NCBI GenBank assembly: GCA_963702995.1
Contig: OY969783.1
Coordinates: forward strand, 248,001-312,000
Reading direction: 5' to 3'
DNA: 64,000 nt
DNA from: MFD04580-c1 sp963702995
GTDB taxonomy: Bacteria; Planctomycetota; Phycisphaerae; Tepidisphaerales; Tepidisphaeraceae
Within the stretch, counting starts at the first letter, position 1; every line of letters starts with the position of its first letter. A program made the position numbers and the translations under genes. The notes below the pieces were generated by a model. It did no database searches. It had not been told where the DNA came from and worked only from the letters and a program-made list of their open reading frames with translations. Below, one piece after another: positions 1 through 8,731 of the stretch.

Positions 1-948
1 GATCTCCAGCGCCTCTTCGGATCGTTCGGGGTCGCTCGTCAGGGCAATGTAGAAGGACCCGCAGGCGTCGTGCGGATAGAAGCCGAAATCGGCATCTTCG
101 GCGATGGCGTTGTCCACCAGCGCCCAGTAGAAGCGGCTCCCCTCGCTGTCGCCGATCACATCGGCCAGCACCCGCGCCGCGAAACGTCGCTCGTCCTGCG
201 CGCTGGGGCCGGGCGTCATCCCCATCGTGTACTGGCGATTCAGCTTGGCGTCGGTCATGTCCAGCCGCTGAGGCTTGTAGAGCGGCTCAGGCTGGACGCG
301 CGGCGCATCGACATGGGGCCAATCCCCCATGTATTTCTCGGCGAGCGAAACAACCTCGTCAAAATCGAGGCGGCCGGTGGTCGAGAGGACCATGTTCCCC
401 GGCCCGTACCGCCGCTTGAAATAGTCGGCCATCTGGTCCCGCTGGAGGTTGCGGATCGTCTCGGCCGGCCCCAGCACGCTCATGCTGAGCGGGTGGTTGC
501 CGAAGTGCGCTTCCATGAGCCGCTCATAGATGCGGTGGCCGGGGTCGTCGAGGTACATCGCGATCTCCTCGAGGATGACCTTCTTCTCGGTATCAAAGTC
601 CTCGTTGCGGATCGCCGGGCGAAGCAGGTGTGAAAGGTGCTCCAGCGACTTCTCCGTGAACTCCGGAAGCACGTTCGCATAGTACGCCGTCATCTCCTGG
701 CTGGTGAAGGCGTTGTACTTGGCGCCGATCTCGTCAAAGATCCGGTTGACGTCCTCCCAGGTGTACTTGGTCGAGCCCTTGAACATCATGTGCTCGAGGA
801 AGTGGGAGACACCGTTGTTGCCCGGAGATTCGTCGCGCGACCCGGTTTTGACGAACAAGCCGGCCGCGAAGGAATGGGAGTCGGGGTTGACCTCGGCAAT
901 GATGTCCAGGCCGTTGGAGAGCTGCTTGTGATGAAAAGTAAGGGCCAT
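1..948 (-). CDS. M16 family zinc peptidase, catalytic member (3' end outside window)
   Basis: The minus-strand reading frame starts at an ATG at 946-948 and runs off the left edge of the window, so the C-terminal part is missing. The translation carries the inverted zinc motif of M16 peptidases, HFLEH, at about residues 50-54, inside the typical context NNGVSHFLEHMMFKG. The N-terminus (MALTFHHKQLSNGLDIIAEV) matches the usual start of bacterial processing-protease-like M16 proteins. These enzymes cut peptides, often paired with a second, inactive M16 subunit, and such a subunit is encoded directly upstream on the same strand (1034-2287). The 85-bp spacing and shared orientation suggest one transcript. 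The family assignment is secure; the substrate is unknown. Confidence 0.93.
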   Translation of the reverse strand, partial: MALTFHHKQLSNGLDIIAEVNPDSHSFAAGLFVKTGSRDESPGNNGVSHFLEHMMFKGSTKYTWEDVNRIFDEIGAKYNAFTSQEMTAYYANVLPEFTEKSLEHLSHLLRPAIRNEDFDTEKKVILEEIAMYLDDPGHRIYERLMEAHFGNHPLSMSVLGPAETIRNLQRDQMADYFKRRYGPGNMVLSTTGRLDFDEVVSLAEKYMGDWPHVDAPRVQPEPLYKPQRLDMTDAKLNRQYTMGMTPGPSAQDERRFAARVLADVIGDSEGSRFYWALVDNAIAEDADFGFYPHDACGSFYIALTSDPERSEEALEI

Positions 949-1033
949 AACTAAGGTTACCTGATCGGCAAGAGCGTGCCGGCGGGCTGGGGCCAGCCGC
1001 CGGCGTGAGGCCAACGCGGAAAAGCGGGGCGGT

Positions 1034-2287
1034 CTACGGGACGGCAAGCGCCTTGGGGCCGACCGTCACGATCGTGTACGGGCCGGCCGGGTTCGCCTTC
1101 AGCCAGGCGTTGACCCGATCCAGTGTGACGGCGTCGATCGCGGCTTTGATCTCTTCCAGCGTACGAATCCGCCCGCGGATGAAGAAGTCATGGGCGATCG
1201 CCCCAGCACGAGAGCTGGTCGATTCACCCTGCATGATGGTGCTTGCCTTGAGCCCAGTCTTGGCCCGCGCCAGTTCGGGCTCGGTCACGCCTTCCGCCAT
1301 CCGCTGGAACTCGAACAGCATGCAGTCCAGCGTCGCTTGCGCCCGCTCGTTGCTTGTCCCCGCGTAGCCAAGGATGCTCGCCTGCCCCTTTAGGCCGCTG
1401 TAACCCGCCCAGACGCTGTAGCACAGGGCGCGCTTCTCCCGCACCTCAGTGAACAGCCGCCCGCTCATGCCGCCGGATAGGATTTCCACCGCCAGCCGGA
1501 CGGTGTAATAGTCGGGGTCGGTCTCGGGGACGGTCGGCCAGGCGATACCGATGTGCGTCTGCTCGCTCGCCTGCTCCTCATGATGGAGGCGGCCGGGCGG
1601 CGGCAGGATTTCGATCGCGACGTCCGGCGTCCCCACCCAGTCGCCCAGATGGCGGCCGACAAGTTCCTTCGCCTGCTCGAAATCGATGTTCCCGGCGAGC
1701 GAAAGGATGCCGTCGGTCGGGTGATAACGCCGGGCGAAGTCGGCCTTGGAGAGGTCGAGCGTCAGCTTCTCAAGATGGTCCTTCTGCCCCATCGTGTTGC
1801 GGCCGTAGGGGGACGGGAGGTGCCACTCGCGAAGCTTGATCATGAGCTTCTGCCGCGGCTCGTCATCGATACCGTCCAATGCCTGAAGCGCCAGGTCACG
1901 GGCCGCCTCGAAGCCCGACTCGGGCATGTGGGGGCGACGGACAATGTCGGCGTAGGTCTCGATCCCCTTCAGCACGTTCGCCGCCAAAGCCGCACAACCG
2001 AAGCGCGTATGGTGAACGCCGACGCTGCTCGAACGCTGCAGGCCAAGGCTGTCGAGATAGTCGGTCAGGGTGCGGCTGTCTCGCGGCCCAGCGCCGCGAA
2101 GCACCAGGTCCGACAGGACCGACGCCGAGCCGGAGCGGTCCACCGGATCGGTCGCCGATCCGGCCGGCAGCAACAAGGTCATCGCGGCCGACTGCATGGC
2201 GGGCATCTTCTCCGCCAGGAGCGTCAGGCCGTTTGAAAAGGTGTGCTGGAAGTAGCGATCGGGCAACGCGTCTCCCTTCGAGTCCAT
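1034..2287 (-). CDS. M16 family peptidase-like protein, non-catalytic partner
   Basis: The protein of 417 residues has the M16 fold signature (FSNGLTLLAEKMP at the N-terminus, and a C-terminal YSVWAGYSGLKGQASI region). At the place where the zinc motif HxxEH should be it reads VLSDLVLRG, so it cannot bind zinc in the normal way. This is the pattern of the inactive subunit in paired M16 proteins such as PqqF/YmxG-like or mitochondrial processing peptidase pairs. I chose the ATG at 2285-2287, which gives the usual family N-terminus, although the frame stays open to 2431. A G-rich ribosome binding site lies just upstream. It is probably co-transcribed with the catalytic member at 1-948. Confidence 0.88.
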   Translation of the reverse strand: MDSKGDALPDRYFQHTFSNGLTLLAEKMPAMQSAAMTLLLPAGSATDPVDRSGSASVLSDLVLRGAGPRDSRTLTDYLDSLGLQRSSSVGVHHTRFGCAALAANVLKGIETYADIVRRPHMPESGFEAARDLALQALDGIDDEPRQKLMIKLREWHLPSPYGRNTMGQKDHLEKLTLDLSKADFARRYHPTDGILSLAGNIDFEQAKELVGRHLGDWVGTPDVAIEILPPPGRLHHEEQASEQTHIGIAWPTVPETDPDYYTVRLAVEILSGGMSGRLFTEVREKRALCYSVWAGYSGLKGQASILGYAGTSNERAQATLDCMLFEFQRMAEGVTEPELARAKTGLKASTIMQGESTSSRAGAIAHDFFIRGRIRTLEEIKAAIDAVTLDRVNAWLKANPAGPYTIVTVGPKALAVP

Positions 2288-2936
2288 TGGGTCATTACCC
2301 CCCGCGACGCCCGCCCGGCGTGATCCACGTTCCACAGCCCGGCTGACGCTTTGCGGTCGGAGGATTATAGGCAAAAGGGTACGGGATACCAGAAGGCGAA
2401 GCGCCCAGCGCCGGCGGCTACGCGGGCTCACGCTTCGCCGTAAGCTACTAATAAGCCAATGCTAAAGACGATCCAAAGGCCCCGGAGCCGAGGCCGCAGC
2501 GGGGGCGTCACCGGCACCGCCCGCGCGTGCGGGGCACCGCGGCTAAAACGCTTTGACGACTCTTGATGCGATAGTCATAATCGCCGGTCCTGTCGGAGCG
2601 GTCGCAGGGCCCCCGGATCGGTATGTCGCGGCGCAGTCTGTCGATGCGGCGGATGTACCAGCTGCGCGTCACGGCGCGGCGGGGCGTGGGCCGTCCAAAG
2701 CCGGCGGTAAGGATCGGCGCTCATCGGGATGGCAACAACCCGAAACCGCCGCTTGAAGTTCCGGCGCGGCGATGCGATTGAGAGGGCGGCAAGTCTATAA
2801 CAATTGACGAATTCGCTTGTTTGGGATTGATCTGTCGGAACATCAAGGTTGTCAGGGCATCCGCCGACCGTCCGGCGGGCCGTTGTTCCCGGGGTCGGCG
2901 CCACTTCGTTCCAGTGCCGGAAAGGTGTAAACAGCA
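2288..2936. other. Intergenic region without a supportable gene
   Basis: This 649-bp stretch separates the minus-strand M16 pair from the plus-strand zinc-ribbon gene and should hold the divergent promoters. Several short open frames exist on both strands, for example a basic 52-codon frame starting at the ATG at 2624, but none has recognisable similarity or convincing initiation signals. I see no tRNA or riboswitch. Confidence 0.5.
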
Positions 2937-5588
2937 ATGGCCATCGCTGTTGAGTGCGGAGATTGCAAAAAGCGATACGCGGTCAGTGAGCAGACCGCGG
3001 GGAAACGGGTGAAATGCAAGAACTGCGGGGCCGCGTTCACCGCGATCCCGATCGAGGGGGCCGCCACGCCGGCAGCGCCGCAAGTCGCGAGCGGCGCGGT
3101 CGCAGCCCCGGCGTCCGCCCCGCGCACCGCGGCCGCAGCCCCACGCCCGGCCCCCCCTCGCCCAGCGCCACCCCCAACGCGGCCTGCACCGCCACCTCCG
3201 CCGCCCCAACCCGCGCCACCTGCGCCGGCGCCCGTGGCGAGCGACCCGCCAGATTTCGACGACCTGATGTCGCTAGCGCACGGAGCGGCCGCCGAGGACG
3301 AGCCCGCGACGCCTAATTACTTCGCGCCGCCGATGCCGGTGGCTTCGGCCGCCGAGCCGACCGTCATCCGCCAGACCATCTACGCCGGCCCGCCGATCGG
3401 TTACCGGGCGCCCAACCGCTCCGGCGACGACGGGCTGCGGCTTAAGCCGCTTCTCACGCCGGCGCTGGTCGTCGGGGGGATCGCCCTGGCCGTCCTGGGG
3501 ATTAGCGCGGTGGCGCCGACCGCGGCCCGCTTCATCGGCGGGGGATGCGTCGTCATCGGCTATCTCTGCATGCTGGTCGGCGGGATCTGGCTCCTTGTCG
3601 TGGCGTTCAAGGACTCGATCCTCCAGGGCCTGTTGTGCATGTTCGTCCCGTTCTACTCGCTGGCCTACCTGGTGATCCGCTTCTCGCGGACGGCTTACTG
3701 CCTCTTTACCTGGCTCTGCGGGGTGATCCTTATCCTGGCCGGCTTCGGGGCCGTCATGATGGGGCCGACTCCGGTCCGGCCCGGCGCTACGGCGTCGGCC
3801 TCCAGCCCTTTCTCGTCTTCCGGTTCGCAAAACGCGAGCGGGTTTACAGATGGGAATTCGACGCCCGACCCGCAGGTCGTTCAGCAAATGCAGGATCAGG
3901 CGGCCGACAACCAGATCGATTCATATCGCAGACAACTGGATGACTTCGAGCAGTCGCATCGCCGCCAAAGTCGCGAACAGGCGCTGCGTGAACTGGCAGC
4001 CTTGAAATCGCAAATTTCACGCAACGCGTCAGGACATCTTGCGCAGCGGCCCGGGTACGCGGGATTGCTCGAATCGGCGGATGCCCTGGAGCCAAAATTG
4101 AAGTCGCTCCCTTCCGAGCTGCCTGACCCTTCGATCTTCACGAAACTGACGGGCGGTGAAGCGTGGTCCGTCGCCGACGAGGACCCGTTGCTCGGGAAGG
4201 AAGTTTCGTTCCGCAACTTCAAACTGAAGCCGCCCGCCGGTTCGACCATCGAGCTTCGTACCTCGGGGGTGCCTGACGCCTCGTTGACGTGGGGCTCCCA
4301 CGACGATGGCTTTGGGGTTCGCTTCACTATTGCCGCGCTGCCTCGATCCAACCCCCGGCAGGAGCGGCCGTGGCCCTTGGCGCAGCCCGAGGTCCAGCGC
4401 AACGCGGCCGCCTCACAACGGCTCTTCACGATCGAAGCTCCTAATGCGCTGGTTACCGAAGGGACGATCGGCGGCATGAACTTCACCCGGATCGCCCCGG
4501 GCCCTTCCTCCAACGGCGAGCACTGGGTGAAGTACGTGACCCTCGACGGGGATACGTGGCTCATCATGACCGCCATCGGTCGCGAGGAAGACGCGGCGGT
4601 GGTCGAGGCCTACGCGTCGGCCGCCAAGTCATTGCGGCGTGCGCAGGGTGAGCCCAGGATCGACCCGATCAGCGTCGCCGCGTTGATCCCATTGTTGGGC
4701 CGCGATCGCGACCGCGTGCTCCTTCTGCTTCGGGCGCGGATGCCGGCCGCCGAGACGGAGATCGCCCAGGCGATCCTCGACTCAAAAGACCACTTCGGCC
4801 GTATCGCGCTCGCGGAGCTCCTGAAGTCGTCCGCCGACGAGAAAGCCGTCCCGCAGCTCCAGGAGATCGCGAAAGTTGACAACGACGAGCTGGCGAACAT
4901 CGCCCGAGCCACGCTGCGACGAATCCAGCCAACCAAGTTCGATGCCGTCACCGAGGCGCTCGAGGAGATTAAGGGGAACGACCGGCGGGACAGGTCCAAG
5001 GCACTGGTCGCGCTCGCCGGCGCCACGCCGGACGGCCGCCGGGCGGACGTTGCGGCGGCGTTGGAGAACCTGCTCCTGTCGGATCGAACGACGTTTATCG
5101 AGGACAAGATCGGCGATGCGCTGGCGGTTTGGTGGGGGGACAAGACGGCGACACGCGTCTTGCCGCTGTTGCAGGCGAGGGCGGATCGCGGCAAGCACCG
5201 TGCGGTGATGAAGATCCTCGCGGCGACGAAGGACAAGCGGGCCGCCCGCGCGATCATGGACCCGTGGCTGGTGGAGGACCCTGACCCCGCCGTCGAGGCG
5301 CTGATCGCCCTCGGCCAGCCGGCCGAAGACGAGATTCTTCAAAGCGGCGTTCTTCGGCTCCCCAATTCGAACTTCAAGGCGCGGATGAGCGCGGCTCGGG
5401 TGCTGGAACAGATCGGCACCGTCAAGTGCCTGTCCGACCTGTCCCGCTCCGCCCACGACATGCGCGACCGCTCGGCCGCCGCGGCGGCGCAGTCTGCCCT
5501 GGACGCGGTCAAGCAGCGGCTGGCGGATCAGAAGGCGGCGACTAAACCGCCAACGCCCGCCACTGCGCCGCGGCCGCCGGGCACGTGA
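2937..5588 (+). CDS. MJ0042-type zinc-ribbon membrane protein with HEAT-like repeats
   Basis: An 883-residue protein. The N-terminus is a zinc ribbon with cysteines 7, 10, 27 and 30 (CGDC...CKNC), the MJ0042/zinc-ribbon type common at the start of planctomycete membrane proteins. Residues about 45-105 are a proline/alanine-rich linker. Three to four hydrophobic segments follow at about 170-280 (for example VVGGIALAVLGISAV and GYLCMLVGGIWLLVV). After a charged helical stretch comes a large soluble domain, and the last 300 residues contain alpha-helical HEAT-like repeats (for example FGRIALAELLKSSADEKAV). The architecture suggests a scaffold or binding protein at the membrane; no enzymatic motif is visible and the function is unknown. 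It starts at the ATG at 2937 and stands alone. Confidence 0.85.
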   Translation: MAIAVECGDCKKRYAVSEQTAGKRVKCKNCGAAFTAIPIEGAATPAAPQVASGAVAAPASAPRTAAAAPRPAPPRPAPPPTRPAPPPPPPQPAPPAPAPVASDPPDFDDLMSLAHGAAAEDEPATPNYFAPPMPVASAAEPTVIRQTIYAGPPIGYRAPNRSGDDGLRLKPLLTPALVVGGIALAVLGISAVAPTAARFIGGGCVVIGYLCMLVGGIWLLVVAFKDSILQGLLCMFVPFYSLAYLVIRFSRTAYCLFTWLCGVILILAGFGAVMMGPTPVRPGATASASSPFSSSGSQNASGFTDGNSTPDPQVVQQMQDQAADNQIDSYRRQLDDFEQSHRRQSREQALRELAALKSQISRNASGHLAQRPGYAGLLESADALEPKLKSLPSELPDPSIFTKLTGGEAWSVADEDPLLGKEVSFRNFKLKPPAGSTIELRTSGVPDASLTWGSHDDGFGVRFTIAALPRSNPRQERPWPLAQPEVQRNAAASQRLFTIEAPNALVTEGTIGGMNFTRIAPGPSSNGEHWVKYVTLDGDTWLIMTAIGREEDAAVVEAYASAAKSLRRAQGEPRIDPISVAALIPLLGRDRDRVLLLLRARMPAAETEIAQAILDSKDHFGRIALAELLKSSADEKAVPQLQEIAKVDNDELANIARATLRRIQPTKFDAVTEALEEIKGNDRRDRSKALVALAGATPDGRRADVAAALENLLLSDRTTFIEDKIGDALAVWWGDKTATRVLPLLQARADRGKHRAVMKILAATKDKRAARAIMDPWLVEDPDPAVEALIALGQPAEDEILQSGVLRLPNSNFKARMSAARVLEQIGTVKCLSDLSRSAHDMRDRSAAAAAQSALDAVKQRLADQKAATKPPTPATAPRPPGT

Positions 5589-5762
5589 TCATCCCGCTCG
5601 AACGTCGCCGGAAAAATAGTTTCGACGTTCAAACGGGTCAGCACTTCCCCAGCGGGGGGCAGAAGTCGGTGCGCCGACGGGGCGACGGCGCTTCAAAGCG
5701 GACCTACTCCCGGCTCTTCGAACGAAGCTCGACCGGCACGCGGCCGACGAGCGACTCTTCAG

Positions 5763-6512
5763 TCAACGACTTGGCCGAGCAGCGCTTGTCGCGGCGCGAC
5801 CGGTTGGTCGCGCCCCGTTGCGAACAGCAGGCGGCGTTCCCCTGTTGCCGGCGGGCCAGCGAGCGTGTCCTTTGGCTTCTCTTTCAGTGGGGCGATCGTC
5901 GTCGTCCGGGCGTTGCTCTTTTCGCACCGCATCTAAGCCGCGGGCCGCGTCGGTCGATCGGCCGGCCCAGAACTTTTCCCGCTTCGCCCGGACTTCATCC
6001 GGCACCGGATGGGCTTTGATGAACTCGGCCGCGTCTTTGAGCATTTTGAAAAGGGCGACGAAGTCTTCGCTGAAGACGAAAACGCGCGACTTGCGGACGT
6101 CCCCCGTCTTCTCGTCGCGCTGGCCTTCGGTCAACACGAGGAAATGGTTCCCGTTCCCTGCCCGCTTCACCTGCGCGGCGTAGGTCCGAGGGCCGACGGA
6201 TTTGAAGTAGCTTTGAAAGAGGATCTCATGCTCGGCCGCCGGTCGTGCCTTTGCGGGCGGACGACCTTCTTCCGTCGTTCGACCTCCACCCTCCGGCCGA
6301 CTCGGATGTGCCGGCCGGCCGCCGCGTGATGCGCCCGAAGGTTCCGCCCGCGAGCGACCCGCGCCGGTGCCAGTGTTTGCGCTGATGAGAAAACCATCTC
6401 TTCTCCTTCCAAAGTTCCCCGATCGATATGACCCCAGTCCCCGATTGATGAGATTCTTCAGGGCCGGCGCGACTCGGCCCGGCGGAGAAAGCCAAAAGGC
6501 CCCGGGCTTCAT
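5763..6512 (-). CDS. PUR-domain (DUF3276) nucleic-acid-binding protein, start uncertain
   Basis: The centre of this frame (about 6000-6230) encodes a PUR-alpha-like domain: EILFQSYFKSVGPRTYAAQV, then FLVLTEGQR, then SRVFVFSEDFVALFKMLKDA. Bacterial PUR proteins such as Borrelia BpuR bind single-stranded nucleic acids. The C-terminal 70 residues are basic and disordered. The frame opens at an ATG at 6510-6512, but that N-terminus has no family character. A much better initiation site, an AGGAGAAGAG sequence followed by ATG at 6395-6397, lies in a different frame, so either a frameshift separates start and domain or an unusual start is used. Domain identity is clear; the exact 5' end is not. Confidence 0.72.
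   Translation of the reverse strand: MKPGAFWLSPPGRVAPALKNLINRGLGSYRSGNFGRRRDGFLISANTGTGAGRSRAEPSGASRGGRPAHPSRPEGGGRTTEEGRPPAKARPAAEHEILFQSYFKSVGPRTYAAQVKRAGNGNHFLVLTEGQRDEKTGDVRKSRVFVFSEDFVALFKMLKDAAEFIKAHPVPDEVRAKREKFWAGRSTDAARGLDAVRKEQRPDDDDRPTEREAKGHARWPAGNRGTPPAVRNGARPTGRAATSAARPSR
6398..6409 (-). promoter_or_regulatory. Strong Shine-Dalgarno in front of an out-of-frame ATG
   Basis: On the minus strand the sequence GGAAGGAGAAGAG directly precedes the ATG at 6395-6397. This is the best ribosome binding site in the area, but the frame it opens stops after about 76 codons at 6167 and is shifted by one base from the PUR-domain frame. It probably marks the true start of the PUR gene, with an indel downstream. 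Confidence 0.5.
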
Positions 6513-6548
6513 CCTTCACCTTCACCCGTCATCCTTGGATCCGGATTC

Positions 6549-7163
6549 TCAGTTGTAGCTCCGCAACACCCCGATCACGACGCCCTGGACCTTGCAGCGG
6601 TCGGCATCGACGATGCGGGGCTCCATGCTTCGGTTGGCGGGTTGGAGGCGGATTTTTCCGCCGGCCTCTTTATAGAACCGCTTGAGGGTCGCCTCGCCGC
6701 TGTCGAGCAGGGCGACGACCTGTTCACCGTTGCGGGCGTTCTCCCGCCGCTCGATCACGACGTAGTCGCCGTCGCACAGGTGGTCTTCGATCATGCTCTC
6801 GCCGCGGACGCGCAGCACGTAGACGCCGTTCTTCGCGTGGAACATGGTCTCAAGATCGAGCTCCTCGCGGTTTTCCACGGCTTCGATGGGGGAGCCGGCC
6901 GCGATCGTGCCCAGGAGGGGGAGCTTGGTGCTCCGCTCCTCGTCGGGAAGGAGCTCCTCAGACGTGATCTCCAAAGAGCGAGCCTTGTGCTTGTCGCGCC
7001 GCAGCACGCGCTTCTTTTCGAGCGCGCCGACGTGCTCGAAGATCGTCACCTTGCTCGTGCCGAGCTGATCGGCCAGTTCCTGCATCGTCGGCGAATAGCC
7101 ATGCAGATGCCGGTAATTCCGAATCGCAACGATCACATCGAGTTGCCGAGGCGTCAGATTCAT
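6549..7163 (-). CDS. lexA: LexA repressor
   Basis: A 204-residue protein with the two LexA halves in order. Residues 1-65 form the winged helix-turn-helix (MNLTPRQLDVIVAI, then SPTMQELADQLGTSKVTI). After a short linker comes the S24 autoprotease domain with the cleavage site A89-G90 (TIAAGSP), the nucleophile S123 (RGESM) and the lysine general base K161 (LKRFYKE). LexA represses DNA-damage genes until RecA filaments stimulate its self-cleavage. The ATG at 7161-7163 matches the family start and has a GGGAG site upstream. The frame is open a further 126 codons upstream, which is discussed separately. I did not recognise a canonical SOS box. Confidence 0.95.
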   Translation of the reverse strand: MNLTPRQLDVIVAIRNYRHLHGYSPTMQELADQLGTSKVTIFEHVGALEKKRVLRRDKHKARSLEITSEELLPDEERSTKLPLLGTIAAGSPIEAVENREELDLETMFHAKNGVYVLRVRGESMIEDHLCDGDYVVIERRENARNGEQVVALLDSGEATLKRFYKEAGGKIRLQPANRSMEPRIVDADRCKVQGVVIGVLRSYN

Positions 7164-7541
7164 TTCTGGCTCCCTGTAGTCCCTCTTCACCAAACGGGTT
7201 GAGTTTCGGCACGTCCCTGATCGCCGAGGAATCGGCGGCACACCGGCAACCTCCGGCACACCGGCAACCTCCGGCACACCGGCAACCTCCGGCACACCCG
7301 CGGCCGCGATGGATGATGCGCACGGTTCGGCGGTCGCTAGCGAGCCCACGCCTGGCGGCCCAAGCGATCCGTCGCGCCCCGCGGGCGGCCCCAGGTCATG
7401 AGGGCCGTGTCCGTCCAGCAGCGGGGCAAGCCCCGCCAGCAACGCCCGCACTTCGGCAGGCTCAAGCACCTGCCCCATGACCTCGAACACCGACGGCGCC
7501 GCGGGGACGAGGGCCGGATCGTTTTCGAAGTCGTCCTCCAC
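7164..7541 (-). other. In-frame open region upstream of lexA with tandem repeats
   Basis: The lexA frame has no stop codon for 126 codons upstream of its start. The first 45 codons of this extension read like a real acidic protein start (MEDDFENDPALVPAAP), and the part next to lexA encodes GVPEVA repeated three times. It could be a small separate gene that has lost its stop, or an accidental open frame through a GC-rich minisatellite. I favour lexA starting at 7163 because no LexA needs this extension. Confidence 0.35.
7236..7297. repeat. 18-bp tandem repeat upstream of lexA
   Basis: Three exact copies of the 18-mer CGGCACACCGGCAACCTC stand head to tail at 7236-7289, followed by a partial fourth copy. 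They lie about 75 bp upstream of the lexA start, in its presumed leader or promoter region. Confidence 0.9.
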
Positions 7542-7798
7542 CGCTAGCCGTCCTTGGCCATACCGACGTTTGCCGCGACCCCAGCCGACCGAGCAGCTTT
7601 GATGGCCAAGCCCACCGCATCCGTTCGGACCCTGTTTAGTGGGAACATTACCCTAACTCGGCAAATCGGTCAACGGCTATCCAGTGTTTTGTGAGATTTT
7701 TGCCCGAGAGGAGCGGCGGTGCGCGGAGATTTTCGCAGGCAGCACTCGGTTCTGCCGATGAAACGGGGGGCGAGGCAGACCCTCTTAAGGACAGACCC

Positions 7799-8014
7799 AT
7801 GGACCTTACCGCGGCCGCCGTCTCATTCCAGCAGGCGAAGCTTTCGAATCAGGTCGATGTGCAAGTTGCCTCCAAGGTGCTGAACGAACAGCGCGCCGAA
7901 GGGGCGAGCGCGATTCAATTGCTCAACAGCGCCTCGGCAGGGCTGATCAAAGGTGGGGATGCGTTGGTCGCCGCCGCCACCGGCGTGGGCGGCAATGTGG
8001 ACGCCTACGCATAG
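7799..8014 (+). CDS. YjfB-like small protein
   Basis: A 71-residue protein starting at the ATG at 7799 with an AAGGACAG site upstream. The N-terminal part (MDLTAAAVSFQQAKLSNQVD) and the pattern of small helices match the YjfB family, short proteins found near motility genes in Firmicutes and of unproven function. The C-terminus is glycine/alanine rich. There are no motility genes nearby. It is a single-gene unit, closed by the hairpin at 8063-8097. Family membership is likely but rests on a short sequence. Confidence 0.6.
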   Translation: MDLTAAAVSFQQAKLSNQVDVQVASKVLNEQRAEGASAIQLLNSASAGLIKGGDALVAAATGVGGNVDAYA

Positions 8015-8048
8015 GGGGCCGGCGTCAAAGCCATGCGGCTCGTCAGAA

Positions 8049-8097
8049 GATAAAAAACAAAGTCGGCGGCGATACCCGTTCCCGGGATCGCCGCCGA
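8049..8097 (-). terminator. Rho-independent terminator of rnpB (possibly bidirectional)
   Basis: The arms TCGGCGGCGAT (8063-8073) and ATCGCCGCCGA (8087-8097) form a perfect 11-bp stem. Read on the minus strand the stem is followed by CTTTGTTTTTTATC, a good T tract, so it fits the end of the RNase P RNA transcript. It also lies 50 bp after the YjfB-like gene and may stop that transcript from the other side. Confidence 0.8.
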
Positions 8098-8107
8098 TCT
8101 GTTTGAG

Positions 8108-8731
8108 CGAAGCCTCGGCCGGACGTAAGCCGAGTTCTGTTCCCACTCGTTCAGACGAATCCGATCGAGCAGGGGCGACCATTTCTCTGGGACGACCGTT
8201 ACCGGCCGCCTCAAGCAACCTACCCGCGGAGTGCGTCCATGCGGCGGCCGAAGCCGTCGCACAAACGGGGCGCCCCGGGCCAGGGCTCTCCGCTTATTTG
8301 GTCTTGCTGCCGGTGGGGTTTGCCTTGCCGCGGATGTCACCACCCCGCAGTGCGCTCTTACCGCACCATTTCACCCTTGCCTTCGAGGAAAGGAATGAGC
8401 GGGAAAGGAATGAGCGGGAAAGGATGAAGGCAAAAGGATGAAGTGGAAGCAAATCATCCTTCATCCTTCCGCCTTCATCCTTTCCCGACATTCCTTTCCT
8501 CGACGGCGGTTTCTTTTCTGTTGCACTTTCCGTCGGGTTCGCGGGCGGCCGGGGGGGGGTTGAGCCCAACCGGCCGCACACTTTTCCGCCTGGACGTTAT
8601 CCAGCACCGTACCCTGGACGGGCGGCCTCCAATGAAGGAAGCCTTCCGCCCTCGCAGCTCGGACTTTCCTCGCCCGCCGTTCCGCCGGGGCGGTTTTGCG
8701 AGCGCGGCCGCCTCACCAACCGAGGCTTCGC
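8108..8731 (-). ncRNA. rnpB: RNase P RNA, bacterial type A, with enlarged P12
   Basis: The minus strand contains all the conserved blocks of bacterial RNase P RNA in order: near the 5' end GAGGAAAGTCCGAGCTGCGA, then GTGCAACAGAAA, then AAGGGTGAAATGGTGCGGTA with AAGAGCGCAC, and near the 3' end ACAGAACTCGGCTTACGTCC. The ends are set by a 12-bp P1 helix between GCGAAGCCTCGG at the 5' end and CCGAGGCTTCGC at the 3' end. RNase P RNA is the catalytic subunit that trims the 5' leader of tRNAs. At 624 nt it is far longer than the usual 350-450 nt, mainly because of a 121-nt P12 arm (8383-8503). Confidence 0.96.
8383..8503 (-). other. Expanded P12 arm of RNase P RNA
   Basis: This segment sits where helix P12 belongs, between the GCAACAGAAA-AAACCGCC block and the AAGGGTGAAA block. 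It is closed by a perfect 14-bp stem (TCGAGGAAAGGAAT with ATTCCTTTCCTCGA) and continues as a long imperfect hairpin. Inside it has a repeated AGGAATGAGCGGGAA unit (about 8391-8420) and several AAGGATGAAG motifs with complementary partners on the other arm. Confidence 0.88.
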
